Positions 6,639 through 15,592 of a DNA stretch of 27,813 nucleotides are shown in pieces. The stretch's first letter is position 1, and the number at the start of each line of letters is the position of its first letter. Source of the DNA: JAQICB01 sp046482735 (lineage in GTDB: Bacteria; Bacteroidota; Bacteroidia; Bacteroidales; UBA1715); the NCBI GenBank assembly GCA_046482735.1, contig JAWOEL010000047.1, positions 1 to 27,813 of the forward strand, in the 5' to 3' direction. Position numbers and translations under genes: made by a program. The notes under the pieces are model-generated. The model saw only the letters and a list, made by a program, of their open reading frames with translations. It was not told the DNA's origin and did not search any database.

Positions 6639-8621
6639 ATGAAACGAATTTTTATTATTCTGTGTATTCTTTCTGGTTTGAGTGTGTCTGTTTGTGCACA
6701 GACATCATTGCGAGAGGCCAATGATGCGTTTGCAGGATATGAATACACCAAGGCAATTACTAAATATAAAAGTATATTTGAATTGTACAATGACGACGTA
6801 GAACAGCAATCTGTAATAGCATATAAAATTGGATATTGTTACAAAAAAACATCACAGCCGCGTCATGCAGAATTGTGGTTTCAAAAAGCTGCTGATTTAC
6901 AAGTAGATAATCCTCTTGTGTTTTTGTATTTAGCCGATGCTCAACGTATGAATGAGAAATTTGATAAAGCTATTGAGAATTATGAATATTACAAAAGCTC
7001 TATGCCTCAGGATAATAGAGCAGAAAAAGGCATAGAGTCCTGTAATTTGGCTCAGGAATGGATGAATGATCCAACCGAATATGTGGTGACAAACTTAGCT
7101 TTTGTGAATACCGAATTTATGGATTATTGTCCATTTTTTTTTAATTACAAAGGGAGACAGGGAATATATTTTTCTTCAACAATGCCTGATTCCCGGGGAG
7201 ATGAGATACATGGTGGAACAGGACAAAGTTTTGCTGATGTATATGTGTCGTATACAGATGTAAAAAAAGCATGGACATATCCCAAACCCCTTGCTGCTAC
7301 TATTAATACACAATATGAGGAGGGATGTGCTTCGGTTACTTCAGATAATAAAGAATTGTTTTATACTTCTTGTAAATATGAAGAAAAAAAGTCTGTTCCG
7401 TGTCGTATTTTTTCTTCAGAACAAAAAGATGCTGAATGGGAAAAAGGAACGCGTATTGAATTAGCTGATATAAAAAAAGATACATATGATTATGCTCATC
7501 CGAGTATATCGCATGACGGTAAAACTTTGTTTTTTACTTCGAACAGAAAAGGTGGGTATGGCGGATACGATATTTGGTATACAACCAGACCTGATGTAGA
7601 TGAACCGTGGGAACGTATACGCAATGCAGGTGGTGTTATTAATACACCGGGCAATGAAGTTTTTCCGTATTTACGTCCTGATAGCACATTATTTTTTGCC
7701 TCAGATGGTCATTTAGGTATGGGGGGCTTAGATATATATCGTGTAAACAGTGATGCGAAAGGACGCGATTATGTTCTAAATATGTTATACCCAATTAATT
7801 CTTCAGCAGATGATTATGGTATTTCTTTTTATGAAGATACCGAAGAGGGGTTTTTGACATCAAACAGGAAAGGTACTCAGGGGTATGATGATATTTATCA
7901 TTTTAAATTACCTATTCGTGATTTTATGTTAACCGGAACGGTGAAAAATGAAATGACCGAAGAGCCCATACCGTATGCTAATATTCGATTAATTGGCAGT
8001 GATGGTTCTTCTATAGAAACAAGTGCCAATGAAGATGGTGAATATTCTTTTGAACTTAATCCGCAAACAAATTATGTGATTTTGGCACTTCATGATAATT
8101 TTTTAAACTCAAAATACAAAATATCGACGTATGGTTTGCAAAAAGATAAAGAGTTTAAGATAACTATGTATATGACTAAAATTGACATACCGGTTGAAAT
8201 ACCAAATATTCTATATGACGTGAATCGATGGGAATTGCGGCCGGAATCTATTGTTGCTTTAGAAAAACTTTTAGAAATCCTTCGTGATAATCCGCATATT
8301 GTAATTGAGTTAAGTTCGCATACCGACTATCGGGTAGGGGCTATTTCTAATGAAGAGTTATCTCAGCGTCGAGCACAATCTGTAGTTGATTTTCTTATAG
8401 CAAGAGGTATAAAATCTGATAGATTATATCCAAAAGGATATGGTGCAACTCGTCCTAAAAAAATAGATTTGCGTCATTCTGAATTATATAGTTTTTTGAA
8501 ATTAGGTGACGTGCTTACGCCTGAATTTATTAAAACATTAGAACCCGCTCAGCAAGAAATTGCACATCAAATAAACAGACGTACTGAGTTTCGTGTAATA
8601 GCTACTGATTATGTAAAGTGA
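6639..8621 (+). CDS. PorE-like TPR / beta-propeller / OmpA-domain envelope protein
   Basis: A 660-aa exported protein with the domain order of PorE, an outer-membrane-associated component of the type IX secretion system. The signal peptide ends around VCAQ. Residues about 22-145 are TPR-like helices. PD40/WD40-like propeller repeats span about 150-430 (HPSISHDGKTLFFTSNRKGG at about 287 onward). A carboxypeptidase-regulatory-like domain spans about 430-510 (TGTVKNEMTEEPIPYANIRL). An OmpA C-terminal domain spans about 524-655. The peptidoglycan-binding signature is intact: HTDYRVG with Asp563 and NEELSQRRAQSVV (571 onward) with Arg578. The protein should tether an outer-membrane complex to peptidoglycan. 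Many Bacteroidota paralogues share this layout, so PorE itself is likely but not certain. It appears monocistronic. Confidence 0.8.
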   Translation: MKRIFIILCILSGLSVSVCAQTSLREANDAFAGYEYTKAITKYKSIFELYNDDVEQQSVIAYKIGYCYKKTSQPRHAELWFQKAADLQVDNPLVFLYLADAQRMNEKFDKAIENYEYYKSSMPQDNRAEKGIESCNLAQEWMNDPTEYVVTNLAFVNTEFMDYCPFFFNYKGRQGIYFSSTMPDSRGDEIHGGTGQSFADVYVSYTDVKKAWTYPKPLAATINTQYEEGCASVTSDNKELFYTSCKYEEKKSVPCRIFSSEQKDAEWEKGTRIELADIKKDTYDYAHPSISHDGKTLFFTSNRKGGYGGYDIWYTTRPDVDEPWERIRNAGGVINTPGNEVFPYLRPDSTLFFASDGHLGMGGLDIYRVNSDAKGRDYVLNMLYPINSSADDYGISFYEDTEEGFLTSNRKGTQGYDDIYHFKLPIRDFMLTGTVKNEMTEEPIPYANIRLIGSDGSSIETSANEDGEYSFELNPQTNYVILALHDNFLNSKYKISTYGLQKDKEFKITMYMTKIDIPVEIPNILYDVNRWELRPESIVALEKLLEILRDNPHIVIELSSHTDYRVGAISNEELSQRRAQSVVDFLIARGIKSDRLYPKGYGATRPKKIDLRHSELYSFLKLGDVLTPEFIKTLEPAQQEIAHQINRRTEFRVIATDYVK

Positions 8622-8891
8622 CATGAATATTTGACAGTATAGCATATTGTAGGAAGGCTTTGATCAATAATGAATCAGCCGAATTATGTAAACATTCCAA
8701 CATTTATGAGAATAATAGCACTCCGGGATTATTACCTATACATATAAACTCATTGGTACTCATAATGTATATACACAGCAGGTGTAATACTGCTGTTAGT
8801 ATAGGTTTTTGTCCGCTTTAAAGTTGTATTGGTTATATACGTTTCATACATATACTAGCCAGTACAGGATATAATTACCACTATTAATAAA

Positions 8892-8911
8892 ATGATTATG
8901 TAATCATAATC
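8892..8911. promoter_or_regulatory. Overlapping alternative palindromes (possible operator)
   Basis: Two 7-bp inverted repeats share bases, so only one can form at a time. They lie about 90 bp upstream of the symporter's putative -7 box. The dyad symmetry suggests a regulator site, but the region is A+T-rich and chance is possible. Confidence 0.3.
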
Positions 8912-8998
8912 GTATGTTATTTAGAGCATTAGTATGGTTTGAGCGTAGTATTTTTAGGTTTTTTTAATGAATAGGTTTTTGCTTTTGATTTTTTTAAT

Positions 8999-9006
8999 TA
9001 CTTTTG
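8999..9006 (+). promoter_or_regulatory. Putative -7 box of the symporter operon
   Basis: TACTTTTG matches TAnnTTTG. The nearest TTTG upstream (8978-8981) is 17 bp away, slightly short of the usual 19-21. The implied leader is about 50 nt before the ATG at 9065. Confidence 0.35.
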
Positions 9007-9064
9007 TCCTATTATAGAAAAAACGAAATAATAATATTTTTTATACAAAAGTCAATTTAATATA

Positions 9065-10567
9065 ATGGAAAAAGAAAAAAAATCAAAATCAACATCTTCT
9101 CCGTTTCAGAAGTTTGCTTGGTCTTTCGGAGGTGTGGCAGAAAACCTTTCTATGAATGTGCTGCCAACGCTAGTATACCAGATATTTCAAATTGGTATGG
9201 GTATAAGTCCTTTTGTAATTGGTCTTGCCATGAGTGCATCCAAGTTTATAGAAGGATTTTCTGATACATATTTTGGTAGTTTAAGTGACAACACTCGCTC
9301 AAAATATGGTCGACGACGTCCATGGATTATTATCGGATCCATTTTGGTTTCTATAGTCTTTATAGCAATATGGTTAACACCACGAGAGCTCGATGATATC
9401 GTGTTTTTAGGTTTTTCTATTAGTGGTGGATTTTTGCAGGCTACGTATTTTGTTGGAATTGTCTCTGTTTTTTATATTGTATTAGCAATATGGCAAATGC
9501 CGTTTGTGGCACTTGGTTTAGAAATGGAAACAGACTATGCCCAACGTACTAAAATCCAGACGTATAAACAAATATTTTCGTATTTAGTCGGAATTATTAT
9601 CGGGTCTCTGTATTTAATTACGCAAATGCGTGATTTATGGGGAGGAGATGAAGTCGTTGGAGCCCGGTATATTGGTGCTATTATTGGTGGTATTATATTA
9701 ATTTCCGGTATATTCCCCGGATTGTTTTGTCGCGAACACCCAAATGCAAAGGTGCAAAAACAGAAAAAAGTACCGTTTTGGCCTTCGTTAAAAGAAACAT
9801 TTAAGTCAAAACCATTCATTTTAGTAATGAGTTCATTGTTTTTTGTGTTTTTTGGTTTATTCTTCATGTTGCCACTTTTGGGATATATTTCCATGTATCA
9901 TGTGTGTACTGATGGTATACACGTTGTGTTGGATTGGTCATGGGCTGATCCTTTTACATTTACTATGCAGGAAAAATTCTTAACCCATAAAGAACTTGCA
10001 GGATATTTAGGTTTTTATACGGCAATTTTTCAGCCTACAACCCAAATTTTAGCTGTTATTGTGGTTAACAGGGTTGCTGATATGTTTGATAAAAGAACGA
10101 TACTTATTGCCGGTGCATCGGTAACTATTATTGGTTATATTTCTAGTTGGTTTTTATTTACTCCGGCTAACTATATATTAGGTATATTACCACCGGTAAT
10201 TATAAATGTTGGTCTTGCTGCAGCCTGGCCGCTAATTGGTGCATTTACTGCCGATGTGTGTGATTATGATGAATTATACACCGGAGCTCGACGTGAAGGT
10301 ATATATTCAGCTGTTTCCGGATTTTTGATTAAATTGGCTATTGCGGTAGTTACAATTATTGCTTCTGGTGTATTAATGTTGGTTGGTATAGATGGTGCAA
10401 ATCCTATTATTACCGTTGAAAGCCTTATGAATGTTCGTACATTATATGTAGTTGTGCCTACTCTTGCTATGTTTTTAACAATATTCTTTATTTGGAAATA
10501 TCCTCTTACTAAGCAAAGAGTTAATGAAATACAAGCTGAATTAGCTATTAAACGTGAATCTTATTAA
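9065..10567 (+). CDS. GPH-family sugar:cation symporter (MFS_2)
   Basis: A 500-aa inner-membrane transporter with about 12 membrane segments. It shows the glycoside-pentoside-hexuronide (GPH) signatures: the FSDTYFGSLSDNTRSKYGRR segment (residues about 66-85) with Asp67 and Asp75, and a second-half GAFTADVCDYDEL motif followed by ARREGIYSA. The family imports sugars or glycosides with H+ or Na+; the actual substrate cannot be told from sequence. The next gene, a FISUMP lipoprotein, starts 12 bp downstream with no terminator between, so the two are probably co-transcribed. Length is typical for the family. Confidence 0.87.
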   Translation: MEKEKKSKSTSSPFQKFAWSFGGVAENLSMNVLPTLVYQIFQIGMGISPFVIGLAMSASKFIEGFSDTYFGSLSDNTRSKYGRRRPWIIIGSILVSIVFIAIWLTPRELDDIVFLGFSISGGFLQATYFVGIVSVFYIVLAIWQMPFVALGLEMETDYAQRTKIQTYKQIFSYLVGIIIGSLYLITQMRDLWGGDEVVGARYIGAIIGGIILISGIFPGLFCREHPNAKVQKQKKVPFWPSLKETFKSKPFILVMSSLFFVFFGLFFMLPLLGYISMYHVCTDGIHVVLDWSWADPFTFTMQEKFLTHKELAGYLGFYTAIFQPTTQILAVIVVNRVADMFDKRTILIAGASVTIIGYISSWFLFTPANYILGILPPVIINVGLAAAWPLIGAFTADVCDYDELYTGARREGIYSAVSGFLIKLAIAVVTIIASGVLMLVGIDGANPIITVESLMNVRTLYVVVPTLAMFLTIFFIWKYPLTKQRVNEIQAELAIKRESY

Positions 10568-10579
10568 ATTTAAAATAAT

Positions 10580-11308
10580 ATGAAAAAAATATGTAAGTAT
10601 ATAGGTTTTGCTTTTTTGGGAACGTTGTTGTTTTCGTGTGATCCTGAACCTATTAATGATAAGGAACTTATAGATAAACAATTAAAATTAACACTCGATG
10701 AGGTTATTCATCCGGATGTTGCGTATGAGTTTGCGTATGATAGAGAAGGCAATGAATATAAAACTGTTGAGGTTGGTGATTATGAGTGGTTTGCTCAAAA
10801 TTTACGTGTTACGCAATTAAATGATGGTACGCCTATTAAACATATCACTGATAATGAAGAGTGGAATCATGCTACAGAGCCTGCATATTGTAGTTATAAA
10901 AACAGGAATAAAACCAATGTGCATGGTATGTTGTATAATTATAAGGTTGTTGAAACCGGGAAATTATGTCCTATTGGATGGGAAGTGCCAAATGATTCTT
11001 TATGGTTAGAGTTAACAGAGCAATATAGTGGTGAAGATACTGCTGGGGTATATATGAAATCTCCTAATGTTTGGTTTGATGAACAATTTGCTAATAATAG
11101 AAGTGGCTTTTCTGCTGTACCATCCGGATTACGTGAAAAAAATGGCAGATTCTATATAATGGGAGAAAATGCTTTTTGGTGGTCAAGTACACCTCATAAT
11201 GCTGCTAATGCTATGTATTTTTATATTGATAAAAATACAAGTCTCAACCATAGTCATATGTTTCGTGAATTTGGGTTAAGTGTTAGGTGTGTGAGGAAAA
11301 ATGAATAA
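10580..11308 (+). CDS. FISUMP-domain lipoprotein co-transcribed with symporter
   Basis: A 242-aa lipoprotein with lipobox LLFSC (Cys20) followed by DPEP. Almost the whole mature protein is one FISUMP domain: EWFAQNLRVTQLNDGTPI, GMLYNYKVV, CPIGWEVPND, a FWWSST block and the terminal GLSVRCVRKNE. There is no Fn3 domain, unlike the FISUMP gene at 692. Its 3' end uses the normal A+T-rich codons of the genome, so no variable-region signature is seen. The close coupling to a GPH symporter suggests a substrate-binding or surface role linked to the same nutrient, which is inference. A strong terminator follows at 11342. Confidence 0.85.
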   Translation: MKKICKYIGFAFLGTLLFSCDPEPINDKELIDKQLKLTLDEVIHPDVAYEFAYDREGNEYKTVEVGDYEWFAQNLRVTQLNDGTPIKHITDNEEWNHATEPAYCSYKNRNKTNVHGMLYNYKVVETGKLCPIGWEVPNDSLWLELTEQYSGEDTAGVYMKSPNVWFDEQFANNRSGFSAVPSGLREKNGRFYIMGENAFWWSSTPHNAANAMYFYIDKNTSLNHSHMFREFGLSVRCVRKNE

Positions 11309-11341
11309 GAAGTTTAACATTTGTTTTCATAATAAAAAAAG

Positions 11342-11371
11342 AGGTTGGCTTTTTAGTCAGCCTTTTTTTTT
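11342..11371. terminator. Rho-independent terminator, probably bidirectional
   Basis: A 9-bp stem, AGGTTGGCT / AGTCAGCCT (two G-U pairs), has a TTTT loop and is followed by a run of nine T. It is preceded by an A-run at about 11333-11340, so it can also end transcripts from the convergent sirtuin gene. Confidence 0.85.
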
Positions 11372-11443
11372 GAATAAAATGTAATATTGTTTATGTTTTG
11401 CGTCGATTACAATGAATAGTATAATTTCTGAATCATAAAGAAA

Positions 11444-12160
11444 TCAGCGTATTATATTGATAAATTTTTTCATGCCGGTACTTGCATTTTCTTGAATAAC
11501 CGTTACCGTTTGGGGTATATGTTCGATTATATGTGGATCAATTAAAATAACTTTACATGTTGAAGGTGCATAATTGAGTAATCCGGCAGCCGGATATACA
11601 CTGAGTGATGTACCTATAATTAATAAATAATCAGCATCCCGTACAATTGTAATAGCTTGATTTATGTTAGGCACCGGTTCACCAAACCATACAATATGTG
11701 GTCGTAATTGATGTCCGTTATCGCAGGTGTCTCCACTGTTAAGAGGGCTGTATCCTATATCATATATATCATCAGAATTATATGTACTTCGTGCTTTTGT
11801 GAGTTCGCCATGAAGGTGTAAGATTTGTGTACTACCTGCACGTTCGTGTAAATCATCAACATTTTGGGTGATTATGTGTACATCAAAATCAGATTCTAAT
11901 TCTGCAAGAATATTGTGTCCGTCATTGGGAATACAAGTTTTGAGCTGAGATCGCCGTTCGTTGTAAAACTGTAATACAGTTTCTTTATGTGCGTACCAAC
12001 CATCAATACTGGCAACTTCCATAACATTATAGGTTTCCCATAATCCACCCATGTCTCTGAATGTTTTAATGCCAGATTCTGCACTTATACCGGCACCACT
12101 GAGGACAACTAATTTTTTTTTGTTTGATGTAGAATTGTTCATAAATCCTTCCGTTTTCAT
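11444..12160 (-). CDS. cobB: NAD-dependent protein deacylase (class III sirtuin)
   Basis: A 238-aa cytoplasmic sirtuin that removes acyl groups from lysines using NAD+. Visible motifs are GAGISAESG (residues 22-30), TQNVDDLH (98-105), catalytic His117 in HLHGEL, and the RPHIVWFGE segment (153-161). The Tyr66-x-x-Arg69 pair in FYNERR is the signature of SIRT5/CobB-type enzymes that accept succinyl- or malonyl-lysine. The small domain lacks the four zinc-binding Cys: between His117 and Arg153 there is only Cys146. This looks like a zinc-less subgroup and not a frameshift, since the frame and length are intact. An internal ATG at codon 7 is an alternative start. Confidence 0.88.
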   Translation of the reverse strand: MKTEGFMNNSTSNKKKLVVLSGAGISAESGIKTFRDMGGLWETYNVMEVASIDGWYAHKETVLQFYNERRSQLKTCIPNDGHNILAELESDFDVHIITQNVDDLHERAGSTQILHLHGELTKARSTYNSDDIYDIGYSPLNSGDTCDNGHQLRPHIVWFGEPVPNINQAITIVRDADYLLIIGTSLSVYPAAGLLNYAPSTCKVILIDPHIIEHIPQTVTVIQENASTGMKKFINIIR

Positions 12161-12183
12161 TTTTAAACTAGTATATAAAACAA

Positions 12184-12191
12184 TATTTTTG
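12184..12191 (+). promoter_or_regulatory. Putative -7 box for dnaG
   Basis: TATTTTTG matches TAnnTTTG. About 19 bp upstream is TTTT (12161-12164) in place of TTTG. The implied leader is about 60 nt. It sits in the divergent space between the sirtuin gene and dnaG. Confidence 0.35.
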
Positions 12192-12260
12192 TGAGTGAAA
12201 TATATGTTTACATAAAGTAAACGAAATAATACTAATATTGTTTTTTTTAGATAATAAAAT

Positions 12261-14186
12261 ATGATTCCATCCGAAACAATTGAAATAATTTTTGACCGCG
12301 TACATATAGAAGAGGTGGTATCAGATTTTGTTTCATTAAAAAAATCAGGTGCTAATTACAAAGGGTGTTGTCCTTTTCATGATGAAAAAACGCCATCTTT
12401 TATGGTATCTCCGGGAAAAGGAATTTTCAAGTGTTTTGGGTGTGGAAAAGGTGGTAATGCTGTGAGCTTTGTCATGGAGCATGAACGAATGACATATGTA
12501 GATGCATTAAAATTTTTAGCCAAAAAATATAATATTGAAATTGTTGAAAAGGAACTGAGTGAAGAAGATAAAGTTAAAAAAAATACCAGAGAGAGTTTAC
12601 AGGTAATAAACACATATGCCAATTCATATTTTCAGGAACAATTACATCATACAGATGAAGGGAAGTCTGTAGGGCTTTCGTATTTTCAAGAACGTGGTTT
12701 TACCGAAAAAACTATACAGAAATTTCAGTTAGGGTATAGTCCTCAAAAAAAAGATGCTTTTACAAAAACTGCTGTAAATAAGGGTTATAAGCTCGAATAT
12801 ATGGAGCAGACCGGCTTGACAATTGTTCGGGAAAGCGGTACGTATGATAGATTTCGTGCCCGTGTTATGTTTCCAATTCATAGTTTATCCGGAAATGTAA
12901 TTGGTTTTGGCGGAAGAATTATGGTGCAGGATTCAGAAAAAAAACTTGCAAAATATTTGAATTCGCCCGAATCAGAATTATATAATAAAAGCAGAACGTT
13001 GTATGGAATTTATTATTCGCGTTCAGAGATTGTAAAAAAAGATGAATGTGTATTAGTTGAGGGATATACCGATGTAATGTCTATGCATCAGTCCGGTGTA
13101 GAGAATGTTGTAGCGTCGTCTGGTACATCTTTAACTATAGAACAAATACATTTAATTAAACGTTTTACCTCTAATATAATTATTGTGTTTGATGGAGATG
13201 CTGCTGGTATAAAAGCATCTTTTAGAGGTATTAATATGATTCTTGAGCAGGGCTTGAATGTGAAAGTTCTTGTAATGCCCGATGGAGAAGATCCTGATTC
13301 TTTCGCACAAAAACATACGCAAGAGGAGTTGCAGACCTACATTCATTCGCAGAAGAAGGATTTTATACAATTTAAAACAGAATTTTTTGCAGAACAAACC
13401 AAAAATGATCCAATAGAACGTGCACGGTTAATTAATGATATTGTAAATACGATATCTCTTATTCCAAACCAGATAGAACGGTCGGTGTATTTATCCGAAA
13501 CTTCCAAAATACTTGGTATTTCAGAAGAGGTGCTTGCAGGACAAACGCAAAAACTTATTGTAGAGCGGCGTTCAAAAGAATATTCGAAACGCGTTTTTGA
13601 AAAAAATAAAACAGATGTAAAAAAACAACTTGAAGTTGACCAAAAACAAGGAATAGATTCCTATAGTTTTACAGAACGTGATATTTTATATTTGTTGATT
13701 TTATATGGCTTGGAGAGCGTGAAAATTCCACTTGAAGATGACACTATTTTAGTCAAAGATTATGTGTACCGTGAGGTAATTGATGGTGGTATGGAGTTTT
13801 TGCACGATTCGCATAAAGAACTATTTGATGAGTATTATAATAATGTAGGTGATAAACAGACCGATATTTCTAAGTATTTGAGTCAACAATCTAATCAAAT
13901 TTTATTGCATTTAGTTGTTGACATTATAAGTGCAGACAAGAAATTAAGTGAATTTTGGGAAAAAAAAGAGAGTTTTATTGAAACTGAACGAGATAAATTG
14001 CCTAATCTTGTAATAGAAACTGTTTTTACGTATAAAAAACGAAGAATTGAATTGGAACGAAATAAATTAATTGAAAAAATGGGGGTAGAGCAAGATGATG
14101 AACATTTATTTATGCTTAGCCAACAAATTTCTGTATATAATAAAACAATTAATGATTTATCTAAATATTTAAAACATGTGTCGTAA
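12261..14186 (+). CDS. dnaG: DNA primase
   Basis: A 641-aa primase that makes RNA primers for replication. The CHC2 zinc finger is complete: Cys37, His40, Cys58 and Cys61 in CCPFHDEKTPSF and FKCFGCGKGG. The catalytic core has the RFRARVMFPI segment. TOPRIM shows VLVEGYTDVM with Glu267 and VFDGDAAG with Asp311 and Asp313. The C-terminal part (about 430-641) is the divergent helicase-binding region. Length is typical. The last 11 bp overlap the start of the downstream SMP-30-like lipoprotein gene, so that gene may be translated by coupling. Confidence 0.96.
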   Translation: MIPSETIEIIFDRVHIEEVVSDFVSLKKSGANYKGCCPFHDEKTPSFMVSPGKGIFKCFGCGKGGNAVSFVMEHERMTYVDALKFLAKKYNIEIVEKELSEEDKVKKNTRESLQVINTYANSYFQEQLHHTDEGKSVGLSYFQERGFTEKTIQKFQLGYSPQKKDAFTKTAVNKGYKLEYMEQTGLTIVRESGTYDRFRARVMFPIHSLSGNVIGFGGRIMVQDSEKKLAKYLNSPESELYNKSRTLYGIYYSRSEIVKKDECVLVEGYTDVMSMHQSGVENVVASSGTSLTIEQIHLIKRFTSNIIIVFDGDAAGIKASFRGINMILEQGLNVKVLVMPDGEDPDSFAQKHTQEELQTYIHSQKKDFIQFKTEFFAEQTKNDPIERARLINDIVNTISLIPNQIERSVYLSETSKILGISEEVLAGQTQKLIVERRSKEYSKRVFEKNKTDVKKQLEVDQKQGIDSYSFTERDILYLLILYGLESVKIPLEDDTILVKDYVYREVIDGGMEFLHDSHKELFDEYYNNVGDKQTDISKYLSQQSNQILLHLVVDIISADKKLSEFWEKKESFIETERDKLPNLVIETVFTYKKRRIELERNKLIEKMGVEQDDEHLFMLSQQISVYNKTINDLSKYLKHVS

Positions 14187-15126
14187 AAGTATTTTTATTA
14201 TTTCGCTTTGTATAAGCGTATTAACATTAGTAACATCCTGTGCTATGAATTCTAAAGATGTACAATTGGTTTATGATGCTCAAGCTGGTGTTGGAGAAGG
14301 TGCAATGTGGGATTGTGAAAACAATCGTTTGTTGTGGACTGATATAAGTGGCAAAAAGTTTTATGTATATTATCCGGAAACATCGGATATGTTTTCGTAT
14401 AAATTACCGCAGGAAATAGGCACTGTTGTTCCGATGGATTCAAATACGGTGGTAATGGCTTTAGCGAATGGTATTTTTACTTTTTCTTTTGATACAAAAA
14501 AATTGAAAGCACAAGTATTACCCGATATTGATACAAGTTTGGTACGGTTCAACGATGGAGCTTGTGCTCCTGATGGTTCTTTGTGGGTTGGTACTATGGA
14601 TTATAAGGTAACCGATCCTATAGCTGCTTTGTATAAAGTAGGTCCCGGGTTTTCTGTTACCAAAAAAATGGATAGTGTGGCGGTTTCTAATGGTATTAGT
14701 TGGTCTTTAGATGGTTCTAAAATGTATTACATAGATTCACCAACATATTCTGTTGTCCAGTTTGATTATGATACTGTTCGTGCAGATATTTCTAATAAAA
14801 CCAAGATAATTTCTACTCCTAAACGGTGGGGAACACCGGATGGTTCTACTCTTGATGAAGAGGGCATGCTTTGGGTTGCTCATTGGGGTGGTGGTATTGT
14901 AAGTCGGTGGAATCCGGAAAATGGTACGTTGCTCGATACAATAGTTGTTCCTGCTCCGAATGTTACCTCTATTGCTTTTGGTGGCGAAGATAAGGACTTA
15001 CTATACATTACTACGGCACGTAACTGGATGCAGCCAGGAGATGAAGAGAAATACCCTTTAGCTGGTGGTTTGTTTGTTACAAAACCCGGAGTAAAAGGTA
15101 TTGATGCTAATTATTACAGACCATAA
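14176..15126 (+). CDS. SMP-30/gluconolactonase-like lipoprotein
   Basis: 316 aa, a predicted periplasmic or surface lipoprotein with lipobox LVTSC (Cys22). The rest is a six-bladed SMP-30/gluconolactonase/LRE propeller. Likely metal and active-site residues are in place: Glu41 (GEGAMW), Asn126 (RFNDG), Asn172 (VSNGISWS) and Asp222 (TPDGS). Members hydrolyse sugar lactones or related esters with a divalent metal; the substrate here is unknown. It begins inside dnaG (ATG at 14176, 11-bp overlap) with no promoter of its own visible. The next gene starts 4 bp after its stop. Confidence 0.85.
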   Translation: MCRKSIFIISLCISVLTLVTSCAMNSKDVQLVYDAQAGVGEGAMWDCENNRLLWTDISGKKFYVYYPETSDMFSYKLPQEIGTVVPMDSNTVVMALANGIFTFSFDTKKLKAQVLPDIDTSLVRFNDGACAPDGSLWVGTMDYKVTDPIAALYKVGPGFSVTKKMDSVAVSNGISWSLDGSKMYYIDSPTYSVVQFDYDTVRADISNKTKIISTPKRWGTPDGSTLDEEGMLWVAHWGGGIVSRWNPENGTLLDTIVVPAPNVTSIAFGGEDKDLLYITTARNWMQPGDEEKYPLAGGLFVTKPGVKGIDANYYRP

Positions 15127-15130
15127 TGGT

Positions 15131-15568
15131 ATGAATAAAAAAATTGAGTTTGACATTTCCGGTATTTATTGGGGTGCGTTAATTGTAATTATTACTGTTA
15201 TTCCATTTCTCGTAGTTGCTAAAAATTATAGTGAAAATGTCGGTTTTTTGGTGTTATTGCTTATTATTTTAGTTTTGTTTTTTGTATATGCAAGTTCAAT
15301 TTTTATACGCACATATTGGCCGGCTATACATTTTTATTCTGATTATTTTATTGATAATCACAGGGTGCTTTCGCTCCCTAAAAAAATATATAAATCAGAT
15401 ATTGATTCGTGTGAATTTAAAGAAACAACAAATAGAGGGGGAACCGTTAAATATATTGAGTTGTCAATTCGTAATAGTCCCGCTAAAAAATTATTTTTTG
15501 ACGATAGATTGACTGTTTCTATTGATGAATTATATGAGATTATGATAGAATGGTACAACGAAAAGTAA
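15131..15568 (+). CDS. Small membrane protein with possible PH-like domain
   Basis: 145 aa, not recognised as a named family. Two membrane segments (about residues 13-29 and 38-61) are followed by a ~75-residue cytoplasmic region (HFYSDYFIDNHRVLSLPKKI and onward) of alternating beta-type sequence ending in an amphipathic helix. This layout resembles bacterial PH-like membrane proteins, an inference only. The ATG at 15131 (MNKKIEFDIS) is preferred over an in-frame ATG at 15101, which would overlap the preceding gene by 26 bp and add a non-conserved-looking tail. It is the third gene of a dnaG / SMP-30-like / membrane-protein run. Confidence 0.65.
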   Translation: MNKKIEFDISGIYWGALIVIITVIPFLVVAKNYSENVGFLVLLLIILVLFFVYASSIFIRTYWPAIHFYSDYFIDNHRVLSLPKKIYKSDIDSCEFKETTNRGGTVKYIELSIRNSPAKKLFFDDRLTVSIDELYEIMIEWYNEK

Positions 15569-15592
15569 GGAGGTTTTTATAGGAAAACTGTT

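Larger units (their letters stand above)
8622..9064. other. 443-bp noncoding region with palindromes
   Basis: No gene was recognised. It holds the hairpin ACAGCAG, 8-nt loop, CTGCTGT at 8775-8796, with a T-run shortly after (a weak terminator candidate for the PorE-like gene). It also holds two overlapping, mutually exclusive 7-bp palindromes: ATGATTA-tg-TAATCAT (8892-8907) and GATTATG-taat-CATAATC (8894-8911). A -7-like TACTTTTG follows at 8999-9006, ahead of the symporter gene. Confidence 0.5.
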
